From CAIVSN01 sp040383945 (lineage in GTDB: Bacteria > Patescibacteriota > Gracilibacteria > BD1-5 > UBA2023): a stretch of 16,268 nt of DNA. Shown in pieces: positions 8,401-16,268 of the stretch. Location: assembly GCA_040383945.1 (NCBI GenBank), contig JBEICN010000022.1, forward strand, positions 1 to 16,268, in the 5' to 3' direction. The translations under genes and the position numbers were made by a program. Within the stretch, counting starts at the first letter, position 1; the number at the start of each line of letters is the position of its first letter. The notes below the pieces were generated by a model. The model did no database searches and was not told the origin of the DNA. It was given only the letters and a program-made list of their open reading frames with translations.

Positions 8401-11400
8401 CGTAGTTTCCGCCAATATTGCCAATACCGACAGTGCGCATATTTGGCTTGATATGAGCTCACTTGCAGGTAGTACCACCTATAGCAATGTTCTGTGCTCC
8501 ACTCCACCAAGCGGAGTCAGTTGTTCGTATGTAAGTGGAGTGGTGACATATAGCTTTGTTGCAGGATTTGGTGGCACGGTCCCAAACGGAGTACGCCAAG
8601 TACAGTTCCGGGCCCAAAATACTTCAGGTCTCAACGAAACCACGGCACTCTCCAGTATCACGATTGATACGATAGCGCCGAGCGTTTCCTCAAATGCCAT
8701 CACAAGTCCAAACGGCGGGGAAACTTGGTGAGGCACCGGAAAGACGATTACTTGGAATACGAGTCTCGTAACCGATGCGGTTGGAATTACTTCTATTCGT
8801 CTCGAATATTCCACTGGAGCAAACATCTGGAATCTCATCACAACTACTCCCAATGTCGGAAGTTATCTCTGGAACATTACTTCCCTTGCTAGTAGAAATG
8901 ATTACACCATTCGACTCACCGCTTTTGATCCGGTAGGAAACAATGCTTCAGATATTTCAAACGGAGTATTTACCATCGACAGAACTCCTCCGGCCGTTCC
9001 TTCAAATACTTTGACGGTTCCGAACGGCGGCATCTACCGAGGAGGATCGCCCTTTTCTATACTTTGGAATAGTGGTGCAATTACCGATGCATTAGGACTA
9101 GCGGTTCATCCAATTATGCTCGAGTATTCTATCAATAACGGAAGTCAGTGGACTCAGATCGGTACGAATCTCGGTAATACATGATCCAACATTTGGACAC
9201 CTCCCTCGATAAATACATCGACAGCTTTAGTGCGAATTACCGCTAGCGATGCTGCGAGCAACACGGGCAGCGATATCTCTGATAGTGCTTTTATCATTGA
9301 CTCTACCAATCCAGCGCAGTCAATTTCTTATGCAGGAGCAGGAGGAAATGTTCCTCAAATCGGACGCAAAATCAACAATACCGGACTCGATCTCACGCTC
9401 AGTTCAACGGATAGTTATCTCGATACGGTGTACTTCCAATTCATCAACACGACGGATGGACTCTACTGGAATAACGAATCTCAAGGTTGGCTCGGAGTGC
9501 AAACATGGAGTGTTTTGTGTACTGATGGCGTAAGTCTCGGAACGAGCCTTGGTTGCAGCAATATCTCCACGAGTATTTCGCCTACCATTCTTGATGGAAA
9601 ATCATACTCCCTCGCTTTCAAATCAGTGGATGAGGCTGGCAATTCTACCACTTCTATCACCCACACCTATGTAGGTGATGTTACACCTCCAAATCTCAAC
9701 ATATCAACCGCATCGGGAAGTTTTTTGAAAAATGGAATACTCCTCTCGGGTACAGCAAGCGATAGCGGAAGCACGGTAAGCTCAGTAAAGGTGGAAATCA
9801 AAAAATGAGCCCAATACTGGAATGGCTCTGCCTGGACAAACACCACAACTTCCCTGCTCACACAAACATCCAATGGGTACGCAAACTGGACCTATGCATT
9901 TGATCCACCACTCACTGACACTGATGGGCAGACATATGTGGTCACGGCCACGGCTGATGACAGCGCATACAAAAACAACAATAGTAGAACGGCCAGCATT
10001 ACTGTAACAAAAGATACCTCATGACCGACCATTGAATCGAGCGTATTCACGTTTGATACATCGGTAAAATATCGCTGAGGGAATACCCTTCGAATTACCT
10101 GGAACCCAACAAAAATTACGAGCACCGGAGCAGAGCTTGCGACCAATCCAATTACGCTCAGTTATAATTTTACAGGAACCGTAGTGAATATAGCTTCTGG
10201 GCTTACCAACCCGGGAAGTTATGATCTCGTGCTTCCATCAATAGATACAAATAGTGCTCGAATCATTATCGCTGCCGTGGATTCTTCTTGAAATAATTCA
10301 GAAGCTCTGGCAAGTGCAAGTTTTATCATTGACAGCCTTCCACCAACCATGCAGTCAGCAACCACCATGGACATGGATCTTGATGGTAAAATAGATGCCT
10401 TAGAAATTACTATGAGCGAAGCCATTAAAGATGCGAGTGTCGCTGTCGCTCATTTTAGCCTCGGACTTGGTATCGGAACACCAAGTAGCTTCACCACAGG
10501 AAATAGTAGCAATGATGCCATTTTTATATTACATTTTTCAAATACAGGAACTTCTGCCTCTGCGCCAGCAATTTCGTATTTATCTGGAACGCTCGCAGAT
10601 CAGGCGGATAACCTATTGGGGAATATTTCACAATTTGCCTCATCAGACGGTGTTATGCCACGATGAGTGGATGCAAAAATTTATGATACAAACGGAAATG
10701 GTAAATTCGATACGATCAAAGTGCAGTTCAACGAAGATATGGGAACTGCCACGGCTAATATATTTAGCATAAATTCATGACTTGCTGGTTTGAGTATAGC
10801 CTCGGTCAGTCGAGATAGCTTGGACCACAGAGTGTTTGAACTGAGTCTGAGTGAGTCGAACAGTGCGAACACTGCGGTGAGTGGCATGACTTTGAATTTT
10901 AATAATAATGGAACTTATAAAGATATCGCTGGAAATTCTGCAGTAAACTTTGCGAATCAAGGTCTCATCGATCTTGCCAAGCCAATTCTTTTGAATGCAA
11001 GCACGGTGGATACTACGGGGAATTTTAAAGTGGATCGTGTCGATGTGCAATTTTCAGAACCTATCAGCACCAATGTTGATGGAGCATTCACCCTCACCGG
11101 ACTTGCCGTAGGATCGAGCAAGGGAAGTTCTCAGATTGATGGCAACATACTCCGTATCAGCATAAACGAGACGAGTGGAGATAACGATACCGCTTTGACT
11201 CCGAGTTTTTCTTATTCTGGAGTGAGTCTTGTTGACCTTTCTGGCAATATCGCAAGCACCATTACCAACCGTACCGTAAGTGACGGTGTAGGGCCAAAAC
11301 TCCTCTCGAGAATGACACAAGATTTTGATGGGAATGGAAAAGTTGATACGGTAAAATTAGTGTTTTCCGAAAATCTCACAACAAATCTCTCGGCATTTAC

Positions 11401-13186
11401 CGTAAGTGTTGCTGGATTCTCGACTATCAGTACTGATTCGCTCTGCGCAGGAAGTAGTATATCGGGAGATGGCATCATATGCACGAATCTCTTTGAAAAC
11501 GCTACTATCAATACTGACGCGACACCGATAGTTCAAGTAACAGCAAATACCACATTGGCTGATCTCGCTGGAAATCTCGTTCAGACAGAGGTCTCTGGTA
11601 TCAATGCCATCGACGGAGTTGGTCCGGTAATTGTGGGCGCAAGATACGATGCTGGAAATGCTGGGGTGGCCGACGATACCATCTATCTGACGTTTTCTGA
11701 AAATATCTTCACTGGAAGTCTTTCGAATATAAGTAGTGCTGATTTTAGTGTGAGCGGAGGCGGAGCTTTGAGTGCGAATTCTACTACATCATATGTTGAT
11801 GGAAATTCGGCCATCATCACTCTTGGTGCTGGAGCCACTGCTCTCATCGCTGGAACTTCAAAAATTTCTATTCTCAGCGGGGCGCTATCGGATGCGTTAT
11901 TCAATGTCTCGCCAACCGAATGAGTCAACAACCGAGTTACCGTATCTAGCTCTGTCATCATCAATGAAGTAATGTGGTCTGGAACTGGATCCTCCGCAAA
12001 CCAGTATATTGAACTGAAGAATATCGGAACTACCTCGATAAACATCAACGGCTGGGTAATTTCTCACGCTGGTGGAAATGATATTGATCTCACTCTTCCA
12101 GACTTCACCATACCAGGAGGGGGTCTGTATGTAATAGCAAAAATGAGTGAAGCAAGCAGTTTGCTCAATGTTACACCAGGACTCGTGAGCCCCACTCTCA
12201 ATCTCGCTGCCAACCAAAATAATCTCGTCCTAAGATCTGGTAGTGTGGTGTACGATACCGCAAAAGCAAATCCTTGGCCATCTGGAGACATCCATGCTCC
12301 CGCATCGATGGAACGTCGAAGTCCTGCAGGTAATGGTACACTGGGAGCGAATTGGTATACTGCACCATCTCAAATAGGATTTGATGCAAGTGCAACAACC
12401 GCAAGAGGAACTCCTGGATATGAAAATGTCTTTGATGCCCAAAGTCCAGTCATACTGGCGTACACTCCGACAAACAATGCTCTGGTGCCGGTTTCTCCCA
12501 AACAAATTACCTTTAATTATTCTGATAGTGGAGGGTCTCTGATTGATATCGGTAGCGCAAATCTCATGCTCCAAAAGTGGAATGGGGCGAGCTTTGTAGA
12601 TGTCACTGCCACCTACATACAAACAGGCAGTATCGTTGTTTCTCAAACTGGAGCCATATATCAAGTGCACACACTACCATTTGGGAAATACCGAGCCACC
12701 TTCGGGATTGCTGACGCTGGTAGCAATGTTACCCAGCAAGTCATCAACTTTTCCGTTGATCAAATCAGTATTACTATTTCGAGAAATTCTCTGGATATCG
12801 GAAAATTAGAGGCAGGGAACTTGATTATAGGCACAGAAGAGCTCGTCATTACGGTCAAAACGCTTGGAGCTGGATTTACTTTAACCCAAAATACATTAAA
12901 CAATCTCTCACTTACGGGCGGAATTACCCAAATCCAAGATTTCGATGGATCGAATGGTTTTGGATACGACTATTCCGAAAGCGGATCAGGAAATTTGATC
13001 AGTTATAGTGGAGCTCTGTCGAGAGTAGGTTTGGCAAATCTTGCCAATTATGCGACTGATATTGATCCAAATTGAAACCTAAAGAGCTATACGTATCACA
13101 TCAAGTATGGTGCCAAAATCAGCGCAGATCAAACAGCCGGAGCGTATAGTGGGAAAAATACCTACGATATAAGCTGGAATTACTAA
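5411..13186 (+). CDS. Giant exported multi-domain surface protein, 2591 aa, 21 UGA-Gly codons
   Basis: A huge cell-surface protein, probably an adhesin or structural fibre. Residues 1-28 are a signal peptide (Arg-Lys, hydrophobic core to FLTFA, cleavage near A28/A29). Residues about 29-1640 are a chain of Thr/Ser/Asn-rich beta-sandwich modules, separated by a recurring linker of the type F-I-I-D-S-x-x-P (near 8300, 8654, 8966, 9284, 10319). Some open with a PNGG...GG...I.WN motif. Residues about 1640-2180 are five modules beginning with Asp-rich loops. Residues about 2182-2343 are a lamin tail domain, 2344-2450 another Ig-like module, and 2451-2591 a WxL-like C-terminal domain ending in YDISWNY. 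With the standard code it is broken 21 times; every break is TGA in the same frame, with no TAA or TAG until 13184. It heads a run of plus-strand surface genes. Start ATG 5411 or ATG 5420 cannot be separated. Confidence 0.9.
8708..10109 (+). repeat. Three paralogous Ig-like motifs inside the giant gene
   Basis: Three modules share an opening motif of the Kre9/KNH type. The first is PNGGETWGGTGKTITWN (from 8708). The second is PNGGIYRGGSPFSILWN (from 9020). The third, degenerate, is VKYRGGNTLRITWN (through about 10105). In the aligned column before the second Gly, copy one uses TGA (8729-8731), copy two GGA (9041-9043) and copy three TGA (10076-10078). The same amino-acid position in sister modules is therefore written with both codons. 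Confidence 0.75.
10370..11923 (+). repeat. Five tandem ~106-residue modules with Asp-rich loops
   Basis: Modules begin with DMDLDGKIDALEI (residue 1654), DTNGNGKFDTIKV (1759), DTTGNFKVDRVDV (1867), DFDGNGKVDTVKL (1971) and a degenerate DAGNAGVADDTIYL (2080). Spacings are 105, 108, 104 and 109 residues. Each loop is followed by a strand ending FSE or similar (FNED, FSEP, FSEN). The DxDxDGxxD pattern is that of EF-hand-like or thrombospondin type 3 calcium loops; calcium binding is inferred, not shown. The bodies fit bacterial Ig-like (SbsA/Big) modules. Confidence 0.7.
11954..12435 (+). other. Lamin tail domain (LTD) within the giant protein
   Basis: Residues about 2182-2343 begin VIINEVMWSGTGSSANQYIE, continue with LKNIG and INGWVIS, then LPDFTIPGGGLYVIA, and a late PASMERRSPAGNGTLGANW. 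They close with the typical A-R-G-T-P-G-Y. This is the usual order of the bacterial LTD: an INEV...N..YIEL.N start, a W near 35, and a TPG end. LTDs occur in secreted bacterial proteins; the ligand here is unknown. Confidence 0.85.
12764..13186 (+). other. C-terminal WxL-like domain of the giant protein
   Basis: The last 140 residues (2452-2591) begin ISITISRNSLDIGKLEAG and end with KYGAKISADQTAGAYSG followed by KNTYDISWNY. They align by eye along their full length with residues 132-270 of the 270-aa protein at 13663 (NNSALGVLSPG; DGLYTF...ASGSG; VKVGAQITNTTVSGNYTDTL). The terminal strand resembles the end of WxL cell-wall-binding domains, although the WxL tripeptide itself is not present. 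One TGA (13073-13075) is read as Gly. Confidence 0.6.
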
Positions 13187-13196
13187 AAATTACGAG

Positions 13197-13228
13197 CACT
13201 TCACCTCGGGGTCACTTCACCTCGGGTT
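13197..13228 (+). repeat. 16-bp direct tandem repeat (two copies) over a promoter
   Basis: Two adjacent 16-base units, 13197-13212 and 13213-13228, differ only at one base (CACTTCACCTCGGG plus GT or TT). They start 11 bases after the giant gene's stop, and the second unit runs into the -35 box at 13227. The position fits an operator or other regulatory site; the plus-strand transcript would carry CACCUC twice, the core of the usual 16S anti-Shine-Dalgarno sequence. The function is unknown. Confidence 0.6.
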
Positions 13229-13254
13229 GACACATGATTGATGTTACGTATATT
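13227..13254 (+). promoter_or_regulatory. Strong sigma-70-type promoter
   Basis: A perfect TTGACA (13227-13232), a 16-base spacer, and TATATT (13249-13254) give the best consensus promoter in the window. Transcription would begin near 13261, about 22 bases before the ATG of the small ORF at 13284. A second -10-like TAATAC ends seven bases before that ATG. Confidence 0.6.
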
Positions 13255-13283
13255 CCACGGCGAAATACGGTAATACACATCAT

Positions 13284-13430
13284 ATGTCTGCACACGGACC
13301 AAGTCATGGACCAAGCCCAAAAGCCAGCTCGAATCATTCCGGAGGCAGCGCAACCATGAGCGAGACAATCGCAGGAACAACAAGTGTCGCAGTCTTGGCG
13401 ATACTCGTAGGTTTTCCACTCATTCTCTAA
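13284..13430 (+). CDS. Small 48-aa protein with one membrane helix
   Basis: The peptide opens with a His/Gly/Pro/Ser-rich stretch (MSAHGPSHGPSPKASSNHSG) and ends in a single hydrophobic helix (residues about 29-48, IAGTTSVAVLAILVGFPLIL). It begins at a CATATG start like four minus-strand genes here and has a consensus promoter directly upstream. It stops at TAA 13428-13430 straight after the hydrophobic run, without the polar residues expected after a membrane helix. The same frame then continues open for 49 codons with protein-like character, so this may be the front half of one broken gene (see next entry). No family was recognised. Confidence 0.5.
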   Translation: MSAHGPSHGPSPKASSNHSGGSATMSETIAGTTSVAVLAILVGFPLIL

Positions 13431-13580
13431 GTTTTGACTTCAAAGAAATTGGATCTTGAAAGTTTTGAAGCAACCAAAAATGAGCTCTCATGGTGAAAGA
13501 TTCATGAAACTTCGATGCTCAAAAAAAAATACAACGGAAAGTCTGTGGAAAAATTTGACATTTCTTTAATTCAGCAATAA
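13431..13580 (+). pseudogene. In-frame continuation after a TAA, 49 codons
   Basis: Immediately after the TAA at 13428, in the same frame, the sequence reads VLTSKKLDLESFEATKNELS, WGKIHETSMLKKKYNGKSVE, KFDISLIQQ and then TAA (13578-13580), with one TGA read as Gly (13494-13496). The charged, helical composition is what would follow a membrane helix on the cytoplasmic side. The simplest reading is a 98-codon membrane-protein gene split by one nonsense change, or a sequencing error. A separate small gene would need a TTG or late ATG start and has no clear promoter. Confidence 0.4.
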
Positions 13581-13583
13581 TTA
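13555..13583 (+). promoter_or_regulatory. Promoter candidate for the 270-aa surface protein
   Basis: A perfect TTGACA (13555-13560) is followed after 17 bases by TAATTA (13578-13583), overlapping the end of the upstream small ORF. It would give a leader of about 70 bases before ATG 13663. A second, closer -10-like TACTAT (13654-13659) stands only three bases before the ATG but lacks a -35. Confidence 0.45.
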
Positions 13584-13662
13584 AGTTACGAATGACATAA
13601 GGAATACTTTTAAGAATTCCATTTTACTCATACGTCAACTTATATTTCCTTAGTACTATATT

Positions 13663-14475
13663 ATGCTTACCAATCTCAAAAAGCTTCTCGCACTTTCCAG
13701 TGCTGTAGCTCTCGTAGCTATGAACCTGATTCCTGCAGGAGTAAGTGCTGCTGCCGTGAACGACGCGGTCGCTGCCCTATCTACAGGAAACATCACTCTT
13801 ACTAGCGCTAGCATCACTGGTGCTACAGCTACGGTACGAGTAGAAAAAGACGGAGTGGTTGTGCCTGGAGTTACCGCAACGGCAACAGGTACCGTAATAA
13901 CTGTGGTTGACCCAGATGGCACTGCTGACAGCGCGCTTGCAACCGGTTACTATGTAATTACCTTCAATACAGATACAGGAGACTTTGGTTCTGCTACTTT
14001 TGATAACTCTTCCACGTACAACGAGGTGGTAGTAAGTGCCACTGTAGTACCAACGCTCTCTCTTTCCCTCGTGAATAACAACTCGGCACTCGGAGTTCTT
14101 TCTCCTGGAGTATTCTCAGCTACACCAGTAAGCGTAGATTTGACCTACAGCACCAATGCAAAAAATGGTCTTACCGTAGCCATGGCATCTACAGGACTTA
14201 AGGATACTGCTGCCGGACACGAAATCAACGCAACTAAAATATCTGCCGTAGCAACAAATGACGGTCTCTATACTTTCGCCACAGCAAGTGGTTCAGGTGC
14301 TGCTACAGTAAATGCGACAAGTACAGGTGTAGCTCTTACTCAAACGGTAGCGAGCACATCAGCACCAGTAAATGCGGCGGTAAGAAACGTGAAGGTTGGA
14401 GCTCAGATTACCAACACTACTGTTTCAGGAAACTATACCGATACTCTTACTTTCACGGTTACTGGAACCTTCTAG
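13663..14475 (+). CDS. Secreted 270-aa surface protein with WxL-like C-terminal domain
   Basis: An exported, Cys-free, Thr/Ala/Val-rich beta protein, likely an abundant envelope component. Residues 1-29 form a classical signal peptide (N-L-K-K, then a hydrophobic core, cleavage near VSA/AAV). Residues about 35-128 are a first beta domain (GATATVRVEKDGVVVPGVTA, then GYYVITFNT). Residues 132-270 match the giant protein's last 140 residues by eye and end in NYTDTLTFTVTGTF. It uses no TGA although it has more than 20 Gly codons, and it has its own promoter and a strong terminator, as a highly expressed gene would. It lies between the giant surface gene and the DUF916-like gene, so it may be a surface subunit held by that partner. 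A pilin-like or S-layer-like role is possible but not shown. The stop is TAG. Confidence 0.85.
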   Translation: MLTNLKKLLALSSAVALVAMNLIPAGVSAAAVNDAVAALSTGNITLTSASITGATATVRVEKDGVVVPGVTATATGTVITVVDPDGTADSALATGYYVITFNTDTGDFGSATFDNSSTYNEVVVSATVVPTLSLSLVNNNSALGVLSPGVFSATPVSVDLTYSTNAKNGLTVAMASTGLKDTAAGHEINATKISAVATNDGLYTFATASGSGAATVNATSTGVALTQTVASTSAPVNAAVRNVKVGAQITNTTVSGNYTDTLTFTVTGTF

Positions 14476-14490
14476 TTGATTATGAAATAC

Positions 14491-14520
14491 AAAAAAACTC
14501 TCGATTCCGAGAGTTTTTTT
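14491..14520 (+). terminator. Rho-independent terminator
   Basis: A perfect 13-bp stem pairs seven A plus CTCTCG (14491-14503) with CGAGAG plus seven T (14508-14520) around the loop ATTC. It lies 15 bases after the stop of the 270-aa gene. The A run upstream and T run downstream make it usable in both directions. Confidence 0.92.
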
Positions 14521-14572
14521 GTAACGAATTTTTATCTCAACGTGGAGCAAAATTACAGAATGAAAGTTGTCG

Positions 14573-14600
14573 TTGCACTATCAAGAGTTTTTCGTATTAT
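14573..14600 (+). promoter_or_regulatory. Promoter candidate for the DUF916-like gene
   Basis: TTGCAC (14573-14578), 16 bases, TATTAT (14595-14600). It follows the terminator of the preceding gene and would leave a leader of about 54 bases. A -10-like TATATC also lies at 14649-14654, six bases before the ATG. Confidence 0.45.
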
Positions 14601-14660
14601 TAAGCTCAAACGCTTGATCTAAGTTCGTTTTTGTGCGAAGCTCCTCTTTATATCCCCCTC

Positions 14661-15845
14661 ATGAAATTTTTTAACAGAGCCCTGCTGTCGATCGCCCTTT
14701 TTGTATCGGTATCACAGTTCGGTTACGCAAACCTTTCTATATCTCCCCTCAAACATGAATTCACCATCGAGGCAGGAACAGAAAAATCCGCTACGATACT
14801 TGTCACGAATACTACCGACAGCCCAGTTACACTTTATACGTCGAAAGAAGATTTTGTGGCAGGAGATGATACTGGTACCCCAACCTTCATCAAGCCCAAA
14901 GATCAGGTAAGTGAGAATTTTAGTCTCTCAAATTGGATGAAAATCGAAAACGAAAACATTACGCTCGCGAAGGGTGAGAGTCGAGAAGTTCGTTTTACGA
15001 TAAAAGTTCCAAAAAATAGTGAACCCGGAGGGCATTACGGAGCCATTTTCTTTTCCCCAGGAGTTCCCAAAGATAGTCAGGTTTCTGTTGTTCAAAGACT
15101 CGGTGTGCTGGTGTTGATAAATGTTCCTGGTGATATCGAAATTCGAGGCGAGCTGGTTGGGTTTCAGGTTGGGAAAAAAACTTGAGAAAATACCTTCACA
15201 GAAACACGTGAGTTTAGTGAATTCCCGATTGCATTTGGGACCAGGTTCAAAAATGCCGGAAATACCCACCTCAAGGCCACGGGAAAGATTGAACTTATTG
15301 ATGACTCCGGAGAAGCGCTCAAAAACATCGGTAAAGAAGCTATTGTAAGTCCCGCAGGTGCGTTTATGTGAGAAAAATTAGTGGACTATATTCCCGTTAA
15401 TGACGGATTCGGGAATACACTCCCAAAATCAGAACGTCGTTTTGAGTCTCTTTGGGAGGGGTTTGGATACAAAGTAATTGCCGAAGATGGTAAAAGTCAG
15501 GTACAGTTCAAAAATCTCACCGAATATTATGCAAGTAAGGCAGCAGAAAAAAGAGCCTACCTCCAGTTCTGGGAAACTATTAAAACTCGAACGGTTAACA
15601 AAAAAATCAACGCCTATCTTACGCTAGAATACGAAGGAAAAGATCGGGAGAAAAAAGAATTTAAACAAAATCAAGATTTTACCGTAAGCTATACCGAGGA
15701 ATACGTCGGCATTAATTACATAATAATCGGGATGGTGATTTTGCTCATTGATGGTCTTGTACTCTATATTTTTGTAATCGTACCAAGATCAAAAGCCAAA
15801 CTAAAGGCTGAGCTTTTGAATGAAATGCATAAAAGTAATAAATAA
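14661..15845 (+). CDS. DUF916-like (WxL-interacting) membrane-anchored surface protein, 394 aa
   Basis: A secreted Ig-like protein held in the membrane by its C-terminus. Residues 1-23 are a signal peptide ending in GYA. The mature part starts LSISPLKHEFTIEAGTEKSA with an N-terminal Ig-like fold, VTNTTDSPVTLY, and later SREVRFTIKVPKNSEPGGHY followed by GAIFF. That combination is the hallmark of the DUF916 family, whose Firmicutes members bind WxL-domain proteins. Residues about 352-374 are a membrane helix (NYIIIGMVILLIDGLVLYIF) followed by a Lys-rich cytoplasmic tail. Two TGAs are read as Gly (15183-15185 in KKTGENT; 15369-15371 in AFMGEKL). ATG 14661 starts the signal peptide; an in-frame TTG at 14631 would add ten unlikely residues. 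It directly follows the 270-aa WxL-like gene and precedes another surface gene by 15 bases. Confidence 0.85.
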
Positions 15846-15847
15846 TT

Positions 15848-15853
15848 TATACT
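15848..15853 (+). promoter_or_regulatory. -10-like box before the last gene
   Basis: TATACT ends seven bases before ATG 15861, inside the 15-base gap after the DUF916-like gene; the bases between are TCTCTCC, without a Shine-Dalgarno sequence. No clear -35 was seen, so the gene may instead be read from the upstream transcript. Confidence 0.35.
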
Positions 15854-15860
15854 TCTCTCC

Positions 15861-16268
15861 ATGAAAGCTCCCCTGCTACTTTGACGTATCTTCATAGGAA
15901 TGAGTCTTGTGCTCGGTGCTGTTTTCGGGGGTGCCTATTTGACCTACTCAAACATAAGGGTGACGGTGAGCGCGACGGTATGAGGTGGGAATCTGGCTCC
16001 AGAAGTTCTCTCAGTCAATCCAAGTAGTGTTCCTGTAGTTCTGAGAAGGAGCACCATTCAGACATTTTCCATACAAGTTCGCGATACTGACTCTCCTAGT
16101 GTTTCATACACAATAACCGCAGGTACCGGTGCTACCAATCCTATCAATGGCACGCTGACCAATACTGGAGCCCTCACTACCGGACAATCCTATATAAATT
16201 TCACCTATTTTACACCTCCAAGCAAAGCTTGAACCTCAAATATCACCGTAACCTTAAACGATGGGTCA
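15861..16268 (+). CDS. Start of a second Ig-like surface protein (partial, runs off the window)
   Basis: Only the first 136 residues are present. Residues about 5-28 are a hydrophobic signal peptide or signal anchor (RIFIGMSLVLGAVFGGAYL). The exported part begins with GGGNLAPEVLSVNPSSVPVV and continues as an Ig-like domain rich in Thr, Ser and Asn (FSIQVRDTDSPSVSYTITAG; SNITVTLNDG). Three TGAs are read as Gly (15882, 15981, 16230), the first inside the signal sequence, so standard-code annotation would place the start wrongly or miss the gene. It follows the DUF916-like gene by 15 bases and belongs to the same surface cassette. The composition resembles the giant protein upstream, and it may be similarly large. 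The C-terminus is not visible. Confidence 0.8.

Noticed and set aside
5411..13186. A run of about ten separate surface-protein genes or pseudogene fragments
   Set aside because: All breaks are TGA in one frame, the signal peptide occurs once, and modules continue across every break; a single code-25 gene explains it.

Overview
The window reads coherently only if UGA is translated as glycine (genetic code 25). In-frame TGA interrupts nine of the coding stretches listed here, 38 times in total, and falls on glycine columns of recognisable families, for example in the PRGG and AFGAI motifs of a phosphoribosyltransferase. TAA and TAG are the only stops used, and TGG is the ordinary Trp codon. This points to Candidate Phyla Radiation bacteria of the Gracilibacteria (BD1-5/GN02) or Absconditabacteria (SR1) type. 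CGA and CGG clearly read as Arg, which favours Gracilibacteria. A standard-code gene caller would break most of these genes into fragments.

Left part (1-3073, minus strand): a run of four genes in one direction. In transcription order they are an erythromycin-esterase-family protein (3073-1775), a phosphoribosyltransferase (1741-1091), an unrecognised 159-aa protein (1070-591) and a PspC-domain membrane protein (487-74). The first three are 20-33 bases apart and look like an operon. A 358-bp divergent spacer follows.

Middle (3432-5410): a plus-strand 325-aa protein with a tentative kinase-like layout (3432-4409), a minus-strand remnant resembling sigma-70 region 4 (about 4402-4590), a Cys-type glutathione peroxidase family gene (4593-5075, minus), and about 335 bp of AT-rich spacer.

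Right part (5411-16268, plus strand): a cell-surface cassette. A 2591-aa exported protein (5411-13186) carries about a dozen beta-sandwich modules, five roughly 106-residue modules that each open with an Asp-rich possible calcium loop, a lamin-tail domain, and a C-terminal domain of about 140 residues. A 270-aa secreted protein (13663-14475) ends in a domain of the same length that aligns by eye with the giant's C-terminus. Next comes a secreted, C-terminally anchored protein resembling the DUF916 (WxL-interacting) family (14661-15845), then the start of a second Ig-like surface protein that leaves the window (15861-16268). Between the giant and the 270-aa protein lie a 16-bp tandem repeat, a good promoter and a small membrane ORF interrupted by TAA. 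The layout (shared C-terminal domain plus a DUF916-like partner) recalls the WxL/DUF916 surface clusters of Firmicutes and is the best candidate here for an undescribed system.

No start codon in the window has a convincing Shine-Dalgarno sequence. Several have a -10-like hexamer 3-9 bases upstream, often with pyrimidines just before ATG, which suggests leaderless or SD-independent initiation. No tRNA, rRNA, CRISPR array or insertion sequence was seen.
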